From the NCBI RefSeq assembly GCF_902506095.1, contig NZ_LR733293.1, positions 3,823,475 to 3,887,474 of the forward strand: a stretch of DNA of 64,000 nt, given 5' to 3'. The DNA comes from Arthrobacter sp. 9AX (lineage in GTDB: Bacteria; Actinomycetota; Actinomycetes; Actinomycetales; Micrococcaceae). The notes beneath the pieces were generated by a model. That model did not search any database. It was not told the origin of the DNA and saw only the letters and a list, made by a program, of their open reading frames with translations. Of this stretch, positions 23,880-32,678 are shown piece after piece (the stretch's first letter is position 1; every line of letters begins with the position of its first letter). Both the position numbers and the translations under genes were made by a program.

Positions 23880-24977
23880 TCAGATTTCGAGGTTGACGGG
23901 TCCGGCGGCTGCCGAGACACACGTTTGGATCAGTTGGCCGGGCTCGCCGTGGACTTCCCCCGTGCGGAGGTCGCGCACTTGCCCGGACAGCAGCGGGGTG
24001 AGACAACTGTGGCAGATCCCCATGCGGCAACCGCTGGGCATCAGCACCCCGGCGTCCTCACCGACGTCCAGGATGGGGGTATCGCCGTCGGATTCCACCT
24101 CCCGATCGGAGGCTTCAAAGGTGACCAGGCCGCCGTCGTGCCCTACTCCCCCTTCAAAAGCGGTGTTGAAGCGCTCGATCATCAGGTTTCCGGCACCGCC
24201 GGCAACCGCGACGTCCGTGCCGGGCGCGGCGGTGGTCAATGCCGCACGCTTCCACAGCGCCTCGGCGTCGTCCAGGAAGCTGTCCGGGCCGCAGGCATAG
24301 GCCGCGCGTTCCTTCCAGTCCGGGCAAATCTCATCCAGCTGGGCCGTGCTGGTCAGGTCCATGCGGCCCTGCTCGCCGGTGAACCAATGGGCCAGGCGGA
24401 AGTTGGGGAACTGGTCGGCGAGTTCGGCGAGCTCCTCACGGAAGAGGCTGTCGCCGGGGGTGCGGGCCGAGTGGACCAGGACGACGTCGGCATCCGGACG
24501 CCGCGGGACAAGCGTGCGGATCATGGACATCACCGGGGTGATGCCGCTGCCCGCGGTGACCATCAACAGGGGGCGGGGGTGCTCGGGGAGCACAAAGTCA
24601 CCCTGCGGCGGGGCCAGGAACAGGACGTCGCCGGGGCGGGTGGTGCGGACCAGCGTGCCGGAGACCGCACCGACGTCGGTAACCGTGATGGCCGGATCCT
24701 TGCCGGCCGGGGCACTGAGGGAGTAGGACCGCCAGTGGCGGACTCCGTCCAGTTCGACGCCGATCCGCGCCCATTGGCCGGCGAGGTGTGAGTGCCAGCC
24801 GCGGCCGGGCCGGAAGAAGATGGTGGCTGACTGCGCGGTCTCCTGGACCACCCGGGTCACGACGCCGCGAAGCTGCCGGGCGGAGTAGACAGGGTTGAAC
24901 AGGGCCAGGATGTCTTCCGGCGCCAAAGGCGTAGTGAGCACAGAGGCCGCCTGGGCCAGCTGACGTAGCCGGATCAT
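23880..24977 (-). CDS. ferredoxin-dependent oxidoreductase (FAD, NAD(P)H and 2Fe-2S domains), desaturase partner
   Basis: A 365-residue electron-transfer protein. It has an FNR-type FAD domain with RSYSLSAPAG (FAD-binding RxYS), a pyridine-nucleotide domain starting VTAGSGITPVMSMIR, and a C-terminal plant-type 2Fe-2S domain with Cys in GCRMGICHSCLTPLLSG and a fourth Cys in LIQTCVSAA. This order is that of mycobacterial Rv3230c, which delivers electrons to DesA3. The desaturase gene follows 13 bases downstream, so the pair forms an operon. Confidence 0.92.
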   Translation of the reverse strand: MIRLRQLAQAASVLTTPLAPEDILALFNPVYSARQLRGVVTRVVQETAQSATIFFRPGRGWHSHLAGQWARIGVELDGVRHWRSYSLSAPAGKDPAITVTDVGAVSGTLVRTTRPGDVLFLAPPQGDFVLPEHPRPLLMVTAGSGITPVMSMIRTLVPRRPDADVVLVHSARTPGDSLFREELAELADQFPNFRLAHWFTGEQGRMDLTSTAQLDEICPDWKERAAYACGPDSFLDDAEALWKRAALTTAAPGTDVAVAGGAGNLMIERFNTAFEGGVGHDGGLVTFEASDREVESDGDTPILDVGEDAGVLMPSGCRMGICHSCLTPLLSGQVRDLRTGEVHGEPGQLIQTCVSAAAGPVNLEI

Positions 24978-25212
24978 GGGATAAAGCCTAAAACGGCGCG
25001 GGCCATATTTCTCTCTCTCCGTTATATGACCGTTCCGCAGTCACGCTGTCATGAGGGCGCTAAGCCCCCAAAGCCGCACTATAAGAGTAACGGCTTTGTT
25101 ATGCGGAAGGTTCCCCGGTATTTCAGTAAGCATACTTATCATACCTGCGCACAGGGCGCTGAACTGATGTTTTACGGGGTTGACCGCCAGGTTACGGCAG
25201 GCACTTAGGGAG
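24978..25212. other. 235-base intergenic region with a small hairpin and a TAAG-N4-CTTA motif
   Basis: Relatively AT-rich. An 8-bp stem (CAAAGCCG 25069-25076, CGGCTTTG 25091-25098) may terminate the LLM gene, and TAAGCATACTTA occurs at 25127-25138. TATAAC on the minus strand (25021-25026) could be the -10 box of the reductase-desaturase operon. A 60-codon frame at 25026-25208 has no coding features. Confidence 0.4.
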
Positions 25213-26247
25213 TCAGGGCCGGGCCGCCTTCCAGCCCAGGGCGGGCGCGATATGCCGAGCCACGTTGCCCAGGAGCTTGGCGTTGAAATCGACGCCAAGC
25301 TGGTTGGGCACGGTGAGCAGGAGGGTGTCCGCGGCCTGTACTGCGGTATCGGCAGCGAGCTCTTCGGCCAGCAGATCCGGGGCGCCCACGTAGCTCTTCC
25401 CGAACCTGGCGGTAAGGCCGTCAATGATGCCCACCTGGTCACGGCTGTCCCGCAGTGCGCTGCCGGCAAAGTAGCGGCTGTCCTCGGCGTCCACGATGGG
25501 AAGCACACTCCGGCTGACCGAAACCCTGGGCGTATGGCTATGGCCCGCAGCCGCCCAGGCGTCCCGGAACAGCTGGATCTGTTCCGCCTGAAGCTCGTGG
25601 AAGGGAACGCCGGTGTCCTCGGTCAGCAGGGTGGAGCTCATCAGGTTCATCCCCATCTCCGCCGCCCAGACGGCCGTCTTCCGGCTGCCCGCTCCCCACC
25701 AGATCCGGTCCGCCAGTCCCGGCGACTGGGGCTGGACGGGCAGCAGCCCGGTGGCGCCGCCGGCATAGCGCGGGTCCGCTTCAGCCACACCCGCGCCGGT
25801 GATGGCCTTCCGGAACAGTGCGGTGTGCCGGCGGGCCATGTCCGCGTCGGTTTCGCCCGGCTCGGGCCGGTAGCCAAAGGCCGCCGCGCCTTGCCGTGCC
25901 GGCTCGGGTGAACCACGGCTGATGCCAAGCTGAAGCCTGCCGCCGCTGATAAGGTCAGCCGCCGCGGCTTCCTCCGCCATGTAGAGGGGATTTTCGTACC
26001 GCATGTCGATCACGCCCGTGCCGATTTCGATCCGGCTGGTCCGGGCGCCGATGGCGGACAGCAGCGGGAACGGCGAGGCCTGCTGCCGGGCGAAGTGGTG
26101 GACCCGGAAGAACGCACCGTCCACTCCCAGCTCTTCGGCGGCGACGGCAAGGTCGATGGCCTGGAGCAGCGCGTCCGCAGCCGTCCGTGTTTGCGAACCC
26201 TGGCCGGGGCCCCAGTGGCCGAATGAAAGAAATCCGATACGCTCCAT
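25213..26247 (-). CDS. LLM class flavin-dependent oxidoreductase
   Basis: A 344-residue luciferase-like monooxygenase or reductase (TIM barrel, FMN or F420). Visible family segments are IGFLSFGHWGPG at the N terminus, GVDGAFFRVHHFARQ, IEIGTGVIDMRYENPLYMAEEA, and GGRLQLGISRGSPEPA. Members oxidise small organic substrates; nothing around it defines the substrate. Single gene, divergent from lhgO. Confidence 0.88.
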   Translation of the reverse strand: MERIGFLSFGHWGPGQGSQTRTAADALLQAIDLAVAAEELGVDGAFFRVHHFARQQASPFPLLSAIGARTSRIEIGTGVIDMRYENPLYMAEEAAAADLISGGRLQLGISRGSPEPARQGAAAFGYRPEPGETDADMARRHTALFRKAITGAGVAEADPRYAGGATGLLPVQPQSPGLADRIWWGAGSRKTAVWAAEMGMNLMSSTLLTEDTGVPFHELQAEQIQLFRDAWAAAGHSHTPRVSVSRSVLPIVDAEDSRYFAGSALRDSRDQVGIIDGLTARFGKSYVGAPDLLAEELAADTAVQAADTLLLTVPNQLGVDFNAKLLGNVARHIAPALGWKAARP

Positions 26248-26440
26248 ACCTCCCCCAACTGCGCCCTTGCGCAGGGAATTCCCGGCATGCCCGGCCCCCG
26301 GGTTCCCCCGGAAGCACCCCCGGTGGTGACCCGCCCCTATTCGAGTACCGCCTACGCTGGCCGGGGCGCCGGTGATGCTGCAGAATCACCGGAACAAGCA
26401 GAATCTTGGCGGCCAGAGACTCATCAGATGGGGGCGGACT

Positions 26441-27643
26441 GTGGATCAGGCGGACTACTGCATTATCGGCGGTGGCATCGTAGGACTGGCCACTGCCTAC
26501 CAGTTGCTGTTAAAGGAGCCCGGAGCCTCGCTGATCCTGCTGGAAGCAGCGGACACCCTCGCTTCGCACCAGACCGCCCACAACAGCGGGGTCATCCACT
26601 CGGGGATCTATTACGCCCCGGACAGCCTCAAGGCCCGCTTCAGCAAGGCCGGCGCGCAACAGACAAAAGAGTTCTGCCGGGAGCATGGCATCCCGTTCCA
26701 GGAGCCCGGCAAGCTCCTCGTCGCCACCACCCCGCCGGAGCAGGAACGGCTGGGCCGGCTCGAACAGCGGGCCGGCATCCACGGCCTGGCCTGCGAGCGC
26801 CTGGACCAGCCGGAACTGAGTGAGCGGGAGCCGAACGTCTCCGGGCTCACCGCACTGCTCATCCCCAGCACGGGAATTGTTGACTACACCGCGGTGGCCC
26901 GGAAGCTGGCAGAGCTGATCACCGGGGAGGGCGGACAGGTCATCACCGGGGCCAGGGTCACCTCCATCGCCGAACATGCGGACAGGGTGGAAGTGGGAAC
27001 CGCCGCAGGCCGCTACAGCTGTGGGCAGTTGGTTGCTTGCGCCGGGTTGCAGTCGGACCGGCTCGCGGAGCTGGCCGGCTTGGACATCGACGTGCAGATC
27101 ATCCCCTTCCGCGGGGAGTACTTCGAGCTCCCCGCGGACAAGTCCGGCTACGTGCGCCATCTCATCTACCCGGTGCCGGATCCCGCCCTGCCGTTCCTCG
27201 GCGTCCACCTCACCCCCACCATGGCGGGCACCATCACCATGGGGCCCAATGCCGTCCTGGGACTGTCGCGGGAGCGATACCCCAAGTTTTCAGTGGACCT
27301 TCGCGATGTGGGGCGGTACCTGAAGTTCCCCGGCCTCTGGCGCGTGGCCCGCGCCAACGCAGCCACGGCGGTCCGCGAGGTCCGGAATTCGTTGTTGAAG
27401 GGCAGCTATCTGCAGGAATGCCGGAAGTACGCCCCCGATCTCACCAAGGCAGACCTGCTGCCGCACGAGGCAGGGATCAGGGCCCAGGCGGTCCGCCGTG
27501 ACGGCACGCTCATTCACGATTTCCTCCTCTCGGAAACGGCCCGGATGATCCACGTCCTGAACGCACCCTCACCGGCGGCCACCGCGGCGCTTCCCATTGG
27601 CGAGTACCTGGCGTCCAAGGCGGTGCGGCTGCGCACGGCCTGA
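26441..27643 (+). CDS. lhgO: L-2-hydroxyglutarate oxidase
   Basis: A 400-residue FAD-dependent oxidoreductase of the DAO fold. The Rossmann motif is DYCIIGGGIVGLATAYQLL; the family-specific TAHNSGVIHSGIYYAP follows, then VACAGLQSDRLAELAG, FRGEYFEL, and VHLTPTMAGTITMGPNAVL near residue 265, all characteristic of LhgO. The enzyme oxidises L-2-hydroxyglutarate to 2-oxoglutarate and passes electrons to the membrane quinone pool. GTG 26441 is chosen because homology begins at VDQADYCII and GGGGG lies 7 bases upstream. Confidence 0.9.
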   Translation: MDQADYCIIGGGIVGLATAYQLLLKEPGASLILLEAADTLASHQTAHNSGVIHSGIYYAPDSLKARFSKAGAQQTKEFCREHGIPFQEPGKLLVATTPPEQERLGRLEQRAGIHGLACERLDQPELSEREPNVSGLTALLIPSTGIVDYTAVARKLAELITGEGGQVITGARVTSIAEHADRVEVGTAAGRYSCGQLVACAGLQSDRLAELAGLDIDVQIIPFRGEYFELPADKSGYVRHLIYPVPDPALPFLGVHLTPTMAGTITMGPNAVLGLSRERYPKFSVDLRDVGRYLKFPGLWRVARANAATAVREVRNSLLKGSYLQECRKYAPDLTKADLLPHEAGIRAQAVRRDGTLIHDFLLSETARMIHVLNAPSPAATAALPIGEYLASKAVRLRTA

Positions 27644-27672
27644 CACGGCGGGCCGGTGGCTAGACTGGCACC

Positions 27673-28077
27673 GTGACCAACAGCGAGCAGCGCGCCGATG
27701 CCGGCAGACCGCCGTCGCGCGGGAAAATCGCTGAGCGGCTCCTGCCCGGCGGTGAGGAGCCCGACCCCCGGTTCACCCTCGCCAACGAGCGCACGTTCCT
27801 CGCGTGGATCAGGACATCCCTGGCCCTGCTGGCCGGCGGCATCGCTGTGGAGGCGTTCACCTCCGACCTCTTCCTGGAGCCGGTCCGCAAGGGCCTGGCG
27901 GTGGTGCTGCTCCTGCTGGGAATGCTGCTGAGCGCCGGCTCTGCCGTACGCTGGCTGCGGGTGGAGCGCAGCATGCGCAACAAGGCCCCGCTGCCGCTGC
28001 CGCTCATCGTCCCGCTGCTGGCCGGGGCAGGCGCGCTGGCCGCCGCCGTCGTGCTCATCTTTATCCTCTGGCGCTGA
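27673..28077 (+). CDS. YidH family (DUF202) membrane protein
   Basis: A 134-residue inner-membrane protein with three helices. It carries the DUF202 signature LANERTFLAWIRTSLALLAGGIA near residue 40. Function is unknown. It starts at GTG 27673 and is followed after 4 bases by a second DUF202 protein, a common tandem arrangement. Confidence 0.87.
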   Translation: MTNSEQRADAGRPPSRGKIAERLLPGGEEPDPRFTLANERTFLAWIRTSLALLAGGIAVEAFTSDLFLEPVRKGLAVVLLLLGMLLSAGSAVRWLRVERSMRNKAPLPLPLIVPLLAGAGALAAAVVLIFILWR

Positions 28078-28081
28078 CCTT

Positions 28082-28417
28082 GTGAACGCCCCCCGCCCTG
28101 CCGGCAGCCACGGCGACCCCGGGCTTCAACCCGAGCGCACCACCCTCGCCTGGGGCAGGACGGTGATGGCGCTGGTGACCGTCAGCGCCATCTTCCTGCG
28201 CTGGCTACCACAGCACGGCCTGCCCATCCTGCTGCTGTTCGCCGTCTCGGCGGCTGCCGCGCTGGCCATCTACCTCACCCAGCGGCGCCGGTACACTGCC
28301 AGGTCCCGCGGATTGTCGAGGGAAAAGGTCGACGCCGACATCACCGCGGTGCTCTGGACGGCTTTCGCGGGCGTTGCGTTGGGCGGCCTCGGGATCGCCG
28401 TGGTCCTCGCCGCATAG
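28082..28417 (+). CDS. DUF202 domain-containing membrane protein
   Basis: A 111-residue three-helix membrane protein, starting at GTG 28082. The shorter DUF202 signature is LQPERTTLAWGRTVMALVTV. It pairs with the YidH-type protein just upstream and may form a complex with it; that is inference from the constant pairing in other genomes. Confidence 0.85.
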   Translation: MNAPRPAGSHGDPGLQPERTTLAWGRTVMALVTVSAIFLRWLPQHGLPILLLFAVSAAAALAIYLTQRRRYTARSRGLSREKVDADITAVLWTAFAGVALGGLGIAVVLAA

Positions 28418-28428
28418 CGTTCCGCCGG

Positions 28429-28827
28429 TTAAAACATGGGCAGGACGAAGCCTGCCAGCAGCGCCACGGCGCCGATCGCGGTGAGGCAACGGCCCAGCAC
28501 CGAGGCTGTTCTACCCACTTCCTCCGGCTCCGTCGTCTGCCACTGCGTGGGCCGCTTGGGGTGGTAATAGACAGCGAGGGTATCCCCCACGGCCATGTCC
28601 TTGATGTCATGCGGTGACATCGGCGCGTGGTGCACTTGGTACTTGCGGTCGAACCAACGGAAGCCGACGCCGGTGCTGTCCGAATAGACCACCGCTTCAG
28701 CCACATCCCACGGGTGGACAAAGCGCCGAAGGAAGCCTGTGTAGAAAAGAAGACCCAGCCCGACGGGCAGGCACAACCAGGTGAGCATTTCCAGGATCGG
28801 ACCTGCCATATCAAGCACAGTGGGCAT
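28429..28827 (-). CDS. DUF3592-like membrane protein, 132 aa
   Basis: Two transmembrane helices (near residues 10-30 and 110-130) enclose an extracytoplasmic beta-rich loop with VYSDSTGVGFRWFDRKYQVH and VGDTLAVYYHPKRPTQW. That layout and the Y-H-P/Y-x-P segment match DUF3592-type proteins. Function unknown. The start is probably ATG 28827; an ATG at 28809 is the alternative. Divergent from the DUF2630 gene. Confidence 0.72.
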   Translation of the reverse strand: MPTVLDMAGPILEMLTWLCLPVGLGLLFYTGFLRRFVHPWDVAEAVVYSDSTGVGFRWFDRKYQVHHAPMSPHDIKDMAVGDTLAVYYHPKRPTQWQTTEPEEVGRTASVLGRCLTAIGAVALLAGFVLPMF

Positions 28828-28882
28828 GAATTTGATGGTACAGGCGTAGGCTGGGGGAATTGTTCCGGCGGAAGGGATAGAC

Positions 28883-29119
28883 ATGAACGACGAAGATCTT
28901 CTGGCCCGCATCCAGGCCCTTGTGGAGGAGGAACACACCCTCCGTGAGGGCTCCGGAGATGGCCAGGCCCCGGACCGGAACCGTCTCAGGCAGGTCGAAG
29001 AAAGACTGGACCAGGCCTGGGACCTGCTCCGCCAGCGCCGGGCCAAGGCGGAATCCGGCGAAAACCCCAACGACGCCGAAGCCCGGCCGGTCACCGAGGT
29101 TGAGGGCTACAAGCAGTAA
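28883..29119 (+). CDS. DUF2630 family protein
   Basis: A 78-residue acidic, helical protein: IQALVEEEHTLREGSGDG, RLRQVEERLDQAWDLLRQRR and RPVTEVEGYKQ reproduce the whole DUF2630 profile, including the C-terminal VxxYxQ. Two helices probably make a coiled coil. Function unknown. GGAAGGG precedes ATG 28883. Confidence 0.88.
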   Translation: MNDEDLLARIQALVEEEHTLREGSGDGQAPDRNRLRQVEERLDQAWDLLRQRRAKAESGENPNDAEARPVTEVEGYKQ

Positions 29120-29208
29120 TCCGCCCCTGTTCCGTTCGGCTCTGGCGGTATCGTTGCGCCAAAGGGATCGTTGAGCCATAGGGCCATGCGAACAGAACGG
29201 AGCCACCC

Positions 29209-30003
29209 ATGCGTCTGGCAGTCGCCCAGATCATCAGCAGTGCAGACCTTGAAGCCAACCTGGAGCTGATCCGGGATTACGCCACCCGGGCCAAGGCAGC
29301 CGGCGCCGGGCTTGTGGTTTTCCCCGAGGCCTCCATGCGGGCTTTTGGCTACTCCCTGCGGGACATCGCGGAGCCGCTGGACGGTCCCTGGGCCGGGAAG
29401 GTCCGGGCGCTGGCCGGCGAACTGGGCATCGCGATCGTGGCTGGAATGTTCACTCCAGGGAAGGACGGCCGCGTGCGCAACACCCTGCTGGTCACCGGTC
29501 CGGGCCTGGATACCTCCTATGACAAGGTGCACCTCTTCGACGCTTTCGGCTTCACCGAGTCGAAGACGGTGGACGCCGGTACTGACCCGGTAACCTTCGA
29601 AGTCGACGGCACAGTTTTCGGCCTGGCCACCTGTTACGACGTCCGCTTCCCCGCCCTGTTTACGGCCAATGCCCGCGCCGGGGCCCAAGTGAACATCGTC
29701 TGCGCCTCCTGGGGCGCCGGCGAAGGCAAGGCCGAGCAGTGGGACCTGTTGGTCCGGGCACGCGCGCTGGACAGCACCACGTTTGTGGTGGCGTGCGGCC
29801 AGGGCGACCCCGAAACCGTGGGCGCCGGCCCTGCAGGCACCGCCCCCACCGGCATCGGCCACAGCGCCGTGATCACTCCCCTGGGCTCGGCGGTGGTGGC
29901 GCTGGGCGGGAAGCCGGAACTGGCCATCATTGATATCGATCCCGCCATCGTGGACGAGGTCCGCGCCAAGCTCCCGGTGCTGGCGAACGCCCGCCAGTTC
30001 TGA
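29209..30003 (+). CDS. carbon-nitrogen hydrolase (nitrilase superfamily)
   Basis: A 264-residue amidase-type hydrolase. The Glu-Lys-Cys triad is seen in VVFPEASMRAFG (Glu near residue 42), YDKVHLFDAFGF (Lys near 110) and LATCYDVRFPALF (Cys near 143). Length and the YDKVHLFD motif place it with the Nit1/Nit2-like omega-amidase and deaminated glutathione amidase branch. ACGGAG lies upstream of ATG 29209. A strong terminator follows. Confidence 0.9.
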   Translation: MRLAVAQIISSADLEANLELIRDYATRAKAAGAGLVVFPEASMRAFGYSLRDIAEPLDGPWAGKVRALAGELGIAIVAGMFTPGKDGRVRNTLLVTGPGLDTSYDKVHLFDAFGFTESKTVDAGTDPVTFEVDGTVFGLATCYDVRFPALFTANARAGAQVNIVCASWGAGEGKAEQWDLLVRARALDSTTFVVACGQGDPETVGAGPAGTAPTGIGHSAVITPLGSAVVALGGKPELAIIDIDPAIVDEVRAKLPVLANARQF

Positions 30004-30053
30004 ACCCTTCACGCAACTTGCCCTGCTAAGCCTTCACGGCTGAGGCAACAACA

Positions 30054-30094
30054 GACGGCGTCGCGCCGCACCTTTTGAGCGGCGCGACGCCGTC
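30054..30094 (+). terminator. terminator of the nitrilase gene
   Basis: A perfect 16-bp stem (GACGGCGTCGCGCCGC 30054-30069, complement 30079-30094) with a 9-base loop and a following GTTCTTT, 51 bases after the stop codon. Confidence 0.88.
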
Positions 30095-30446
30095 GTTCTT
30101 TAGGAAAGGGTTGGCGGGACTCAGTGGTGAGTTTCCGTTCATTGCCCTGTCATCTGCGGGAGATTGCGGCCGACGGCGGCATCTCACCTTCGTCCCTCAT
30201 CCCGACTCCGTGCCCCAAGGCTTTGCGCCGCTTCCCGGCCGGAATGAGCCGCGTGGCCGATGGCTGCTGTTTACATAGCTGAAACATTTCCGTCACGGGG
30301 ACTTCACACAGCGGCCGTTTCTGTAACGCGAGCGCAACTTTCAGGCGCGTTTCCCGAAACACAGACAACGAAAGATGGACTGCGGGGGAAAACGCGAGGG
30401 CCTTAAGAGCGCCTCGTTTCGAGGCGCAACGCGAAGGGACCTTCCG
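30095..30446 (+). other. 352-base leader and control region of the ammonium transporter
   Basis: No gene is supported. It contains GlnR-like half-sites (30270-30338), a GCGCCTCG hairpin (30409-30427) just upstream of the ribosome-binding site, and presumably the promoter. Confidence 0.55.
30270..30338 (+). promoter_or_regulatory. GlnR-like half-sites upstream of amt
   Basis: TTTAC (30270), GAAAC (30281), GTCAC (30292) and TTCAC (30303) are spaced by exactly 11 bases, and a second group, GTAAC (30323) and GCAAC (30334), has the same spacing. The GlnR consensus of actinomycetes alternates GTnAC and GAAAC at 11-base intervals. Binding by GlnR is inferred. Confidence 0.6.
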
Positions 30447-31790
30447 GTGGAGATTTCTGCCCAACACGTCTGGCTGATGGTTGCAGCCGCGATGGTACTG
30501 CTGATGACCCCCGGCCTCGGCCTCTTCTACGGCGGCATGACACGGGCGAAGGCAGCCCTGAACATGATCATGATGAGCTTCATCTCCGCCGGCATTGTGG
30601 GCGTGATCTGGGTGCTGTGGGGCTACTCCATGACCACCGGCGACGGCGTGCTCGGCATCTTCGGCAATCCCTTCGCCAACTTCGGCCTGCAGAACCTGAT
30701 GGGATCGCCGGACCTGATCAAGGCCGGCTTCAGCGCCACCTTCGCGATCATCACTGTTGCCCTGATCAGCGGCGCCATTGCCGACCGCGCCAAGTTCGGC
30801 GCCTGGGCCCTGTTCGTACCCATCTGGATTACCGTGGTGTACTGCCCCCTCGCCTACATGATCTGGGGCGGCGGCCTCATGAGTGCCGGCGGAGCCGTCA
30901 CGGCTGTTTTCGGGCAGGTCATCGACTTTGCCGGCGGCGCTGTGGTGGAGATCAGCTCCGGCACGGCGGCCCTGGTCCTCGCCGTGATCGTGGGCCAACG
31001 CCACGGATTCGCGAAAGACCCCAACCACCGCCCGCACAACATTCCGTTCATCATGTTGGGAGCCGCCATCCTCTGGTTCGGCTGGTTCGGCTTCAACGGC
31101 GGCGCGGCCACCAGTGCGGAGCAGGCCGGCCTGATCTGGATCAACACCCTGGTGACCCCCGCTGCCGCCATGCTCAGCTGGTTGATCACGGAAAAGATCC
31201 GCCACGGCCACCCCACGTCCCTGGGCGCAGCGTCCGGTGTTGTGGCCGGCCTGGTTGCCATCACCCCGTCCTGCGCCAACATCAGCCCGGTGGCCGCTAT
31301 CGGCGTGGGCCTGGTGGCAGGTGCCGCCTGCGCCGTGTTCGTGGACCTCAAGTACCGCTTTGGCCTGGATGATTCCCTGGACGTGGTGGGAGTCCACCTG
31401 GGCGCCGGGCTTATCGGCACCCTGGCACTTGGCTTCATCGCCCTTCCGGTGGACGGCCACGGCGGCGGGCTCTTCTATGGCGGCGGGTTCCAGCAGCTCA
31501 TCGCCCAGGCCGTTGCCGTGGTCATCACGGTGCTGCTCTCCGGGCTCGGCACCCTGGTGATTGGCCGTGCCATCAACAGGACCATCGGGTTCCGGGTCAG
31601 CCGTGAGGCGGAGACCGCCGGCGTGGACCTGGCCGAGCATGCCGAAAGCGCCTACGCCTTCGGGGAAATCGGCGGCGGCTTCCGGCCGTTGAGCCACGGC
31701 GTTCCGCAGGCAGTTGCCGCACCGCATTCCGCGGCTGGATCTACTCCCGCGGCCAACCCGCCGCAGGCCAAGGAAGACTCCTTCGCCTGA
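30447..31790 (+). CDS. amt: ammonium transporter (Amt family)
   Basis: A 447-residue membrane transporter with eleven predicted helices. Family motifs include MTPGLGLFYGGMTRAKAALNM near the N terminus, DFAGGAVVEISSG with the conserved Asp, the FGWFGFNGGAATSA segment and DDSLDVVGVHLGAGL with the pore histidine near residue 315. It conducts ammonium/ammonia under nitrogen limitation. GTG 30447 has AAGGGA 8 bases upstream and gives the right N terminus. A cytoplasmic C-terminal tail follows the last helix. No glnK or glnD gene follows in this window, unlike the usual amt-glnK operon. Confidence 0.93.
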   Translation: MEISAQHVWLMVAAAMVLLMTPGLGLFYGGMTRAKAALNMIMMSFISAGIVGVIWVLWGYSMTTGDGVLGIFGNPFANFGLQNLMGSPDLIKAGFSATFAIITVALISGAIADRAKFGAWALFVPIWITVVYCPLAYMIWGGGLMSAGGAVTAVFGQVIDFAGGAVVEISSGTAALVLAVIVGQRHGFAKDPNHRPHNIPFIMLGAAILWFGWFGFNGGAATSAEQAGLIWINTLVTPAAAMLSWLITEKIRHGHPTSLGAASGVVAGLVAITPSCANISPVAAIGVGLVAGAACAVFVDLKYRFGLDDSLDVVGVHLGAGLIGTLALGFIALPVDGHGGGLFYGGGFQQLIAQAVAVVITVLLSGLGTLVIGRAINRTIGFRVSREAETAGVDLAEHAESAYAFGEIGGGFRPLSHGVPQAVAAPHSAAGSTPAANPPQAKEDSFA

Positions 31791-31876
31791 ACCTGGCCAG
31801 GCTTTCCATGCCTGGTCCTTGGAGCCTTTCCCCTTGGAGGATTCGGACCGGACTGTCCCGTTGCGTCTCCGCACTG

Positions 31877-32500
31877 CTAGTCGGCGAGGATCTTATACAG
31901 CGCGCGGCGGGTCTCGTCCATCTTCTCGATGGCCGCGGCCCGCTGTTCCTCTGTGACGCCGCTGCGGAACTGGTGGACAGCAGCCATCAGCTTTCCGATG
32001 CTTTGGTGGAAGTCCCGGTCCGGGTTCTCCGGCCCGGCGTTCCAGGCGTTCTCAAGCTCCTCGGCGTGCTCCTGCACCCATGCCCTTCCGGTGTCGGTCA
32101 GCGAAAATTCGGTACCGCGGCCTTCGGTCAGGGGAGTAATGAGCTCCTCGTCCACCAGCTGCTGAAGCGTTGGGTAGATGGATCCCGGGCTGGGCCGCCA
32201 GGCCCCGTCCGTCTTTTCGGCAATGGCCTTGATCAGCCCGTAACCATTTGAGGGCGCCTCGGCCAGGAGCGAGAGGATGGCCGAACGGACGTCGCCCCTG
32301 CTGGCCCTGCGTGGACCGCGGCCAAAACCGGGTCCAAAGCCTGGGCCGAAGCCCGGCCCGCCACCGCCAAAACCGGGCCCGAATCCCGGACCGAAGCCCC
32401 CGCCCCTGTGTCCGTGCGGGCCACGCCGTCCGCGGCCACGTTCAAACCGGCCCCTGCCGTGCTGCCGGCCTGGAAAATTTTCTTCTGGAATGCCTTTCAT
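31877..32500 (-). CDS. PadR family transcriptional regulator with Gly-Phe-Pro-rich N terminus
   Basis: A 207-residue repressor. Residues 70-140 form the PadR winged helix: RGDVRSAILSLLAEAPSNGY, PSPGSIYPTLQQLVDEELIT and EFSLTDTGRAW. The C-terminal helices (150-205) should dimerise. Unusually, residues 15-68 are a His/Arg-rich stretch followed by GFGPGFGPGFG repeats, a low-complexity tail that may be disordered. A perfect 14-bp palindrome lies 44 bases upstream of its start, suggesting autoregulation. No target gene is adjacent on the same strand. Confidence 0.88.
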   Translation of the reverse strand: MKGIPEENFPGRQHGRGRFERGRGRRGPHGHRGGGFGPGFGPGFGGGGPGFGPGFGPGFGRGPRRASRGDVRSAILSLLAEAPSNGYGLIKAIAEKTDGAWRPSPGSIYPTLQQLVDEELITPLTEGRGTEFSLTDTGRAWVQEHAEELENAWNAGPENPDRDFHQSIGKLMAAVHQFRSGVTEEQRAAAIEKMDETRRALYKILAD

Positions 32501-32543
32501 GGTGGCATCTTCCTTTCATACTGGTGAGGTACCGCCGCCTCCG

Positions 32544-32575
32544 GCGATAGTTAACGATATGTCGTTAACTATCGC
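32544..32575. promoter_or_regulatory. palindromic operator of the PadR regulator
   Basis: GCGATAGTTAACGA (32544-32557) and its exact complement (32562-32575) are separated by TATG. It lies between the PadR start (32500) and the divergent PBP gene (32679), so it could control both. AT-rich palindromes of this size are typical PadR sites. Confidence 0.75.
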
Positions 32576-32678
32576 TGAGTCAATGGAAAAATTCATCAAA
32601 TCATGACCTCCCATCCTCTGGATCGCCCGTCGAAGGCGACGTAGTCTTGTGGCACTCTCCAAGGCTTGGGGGCTTGAC

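Noticed and set aside
25026..25208. 60-codon frame in the gap before the LLM gene
   Set aside because: No ribosome-binding site, atypical composition and overlap with the likely promoter and hairpin.
30409..30427. riboswitch in the amt leader
   Set aside because: Only one simple 8-bp hairpin (GCGCCTCG-TTT-CGAGGCGC) is visible; no known aptamer core was recognised.
30150..31874. 574-codon frame antisense to amt
   Set aside because: Rich in His/Gln/Gly from antisense codons, and opposite to a clearly conserved transporter.
31808..32251. 147-codon frame on the plus strand
   Set aside because: Antisense to the PadR coding region, no family motif.
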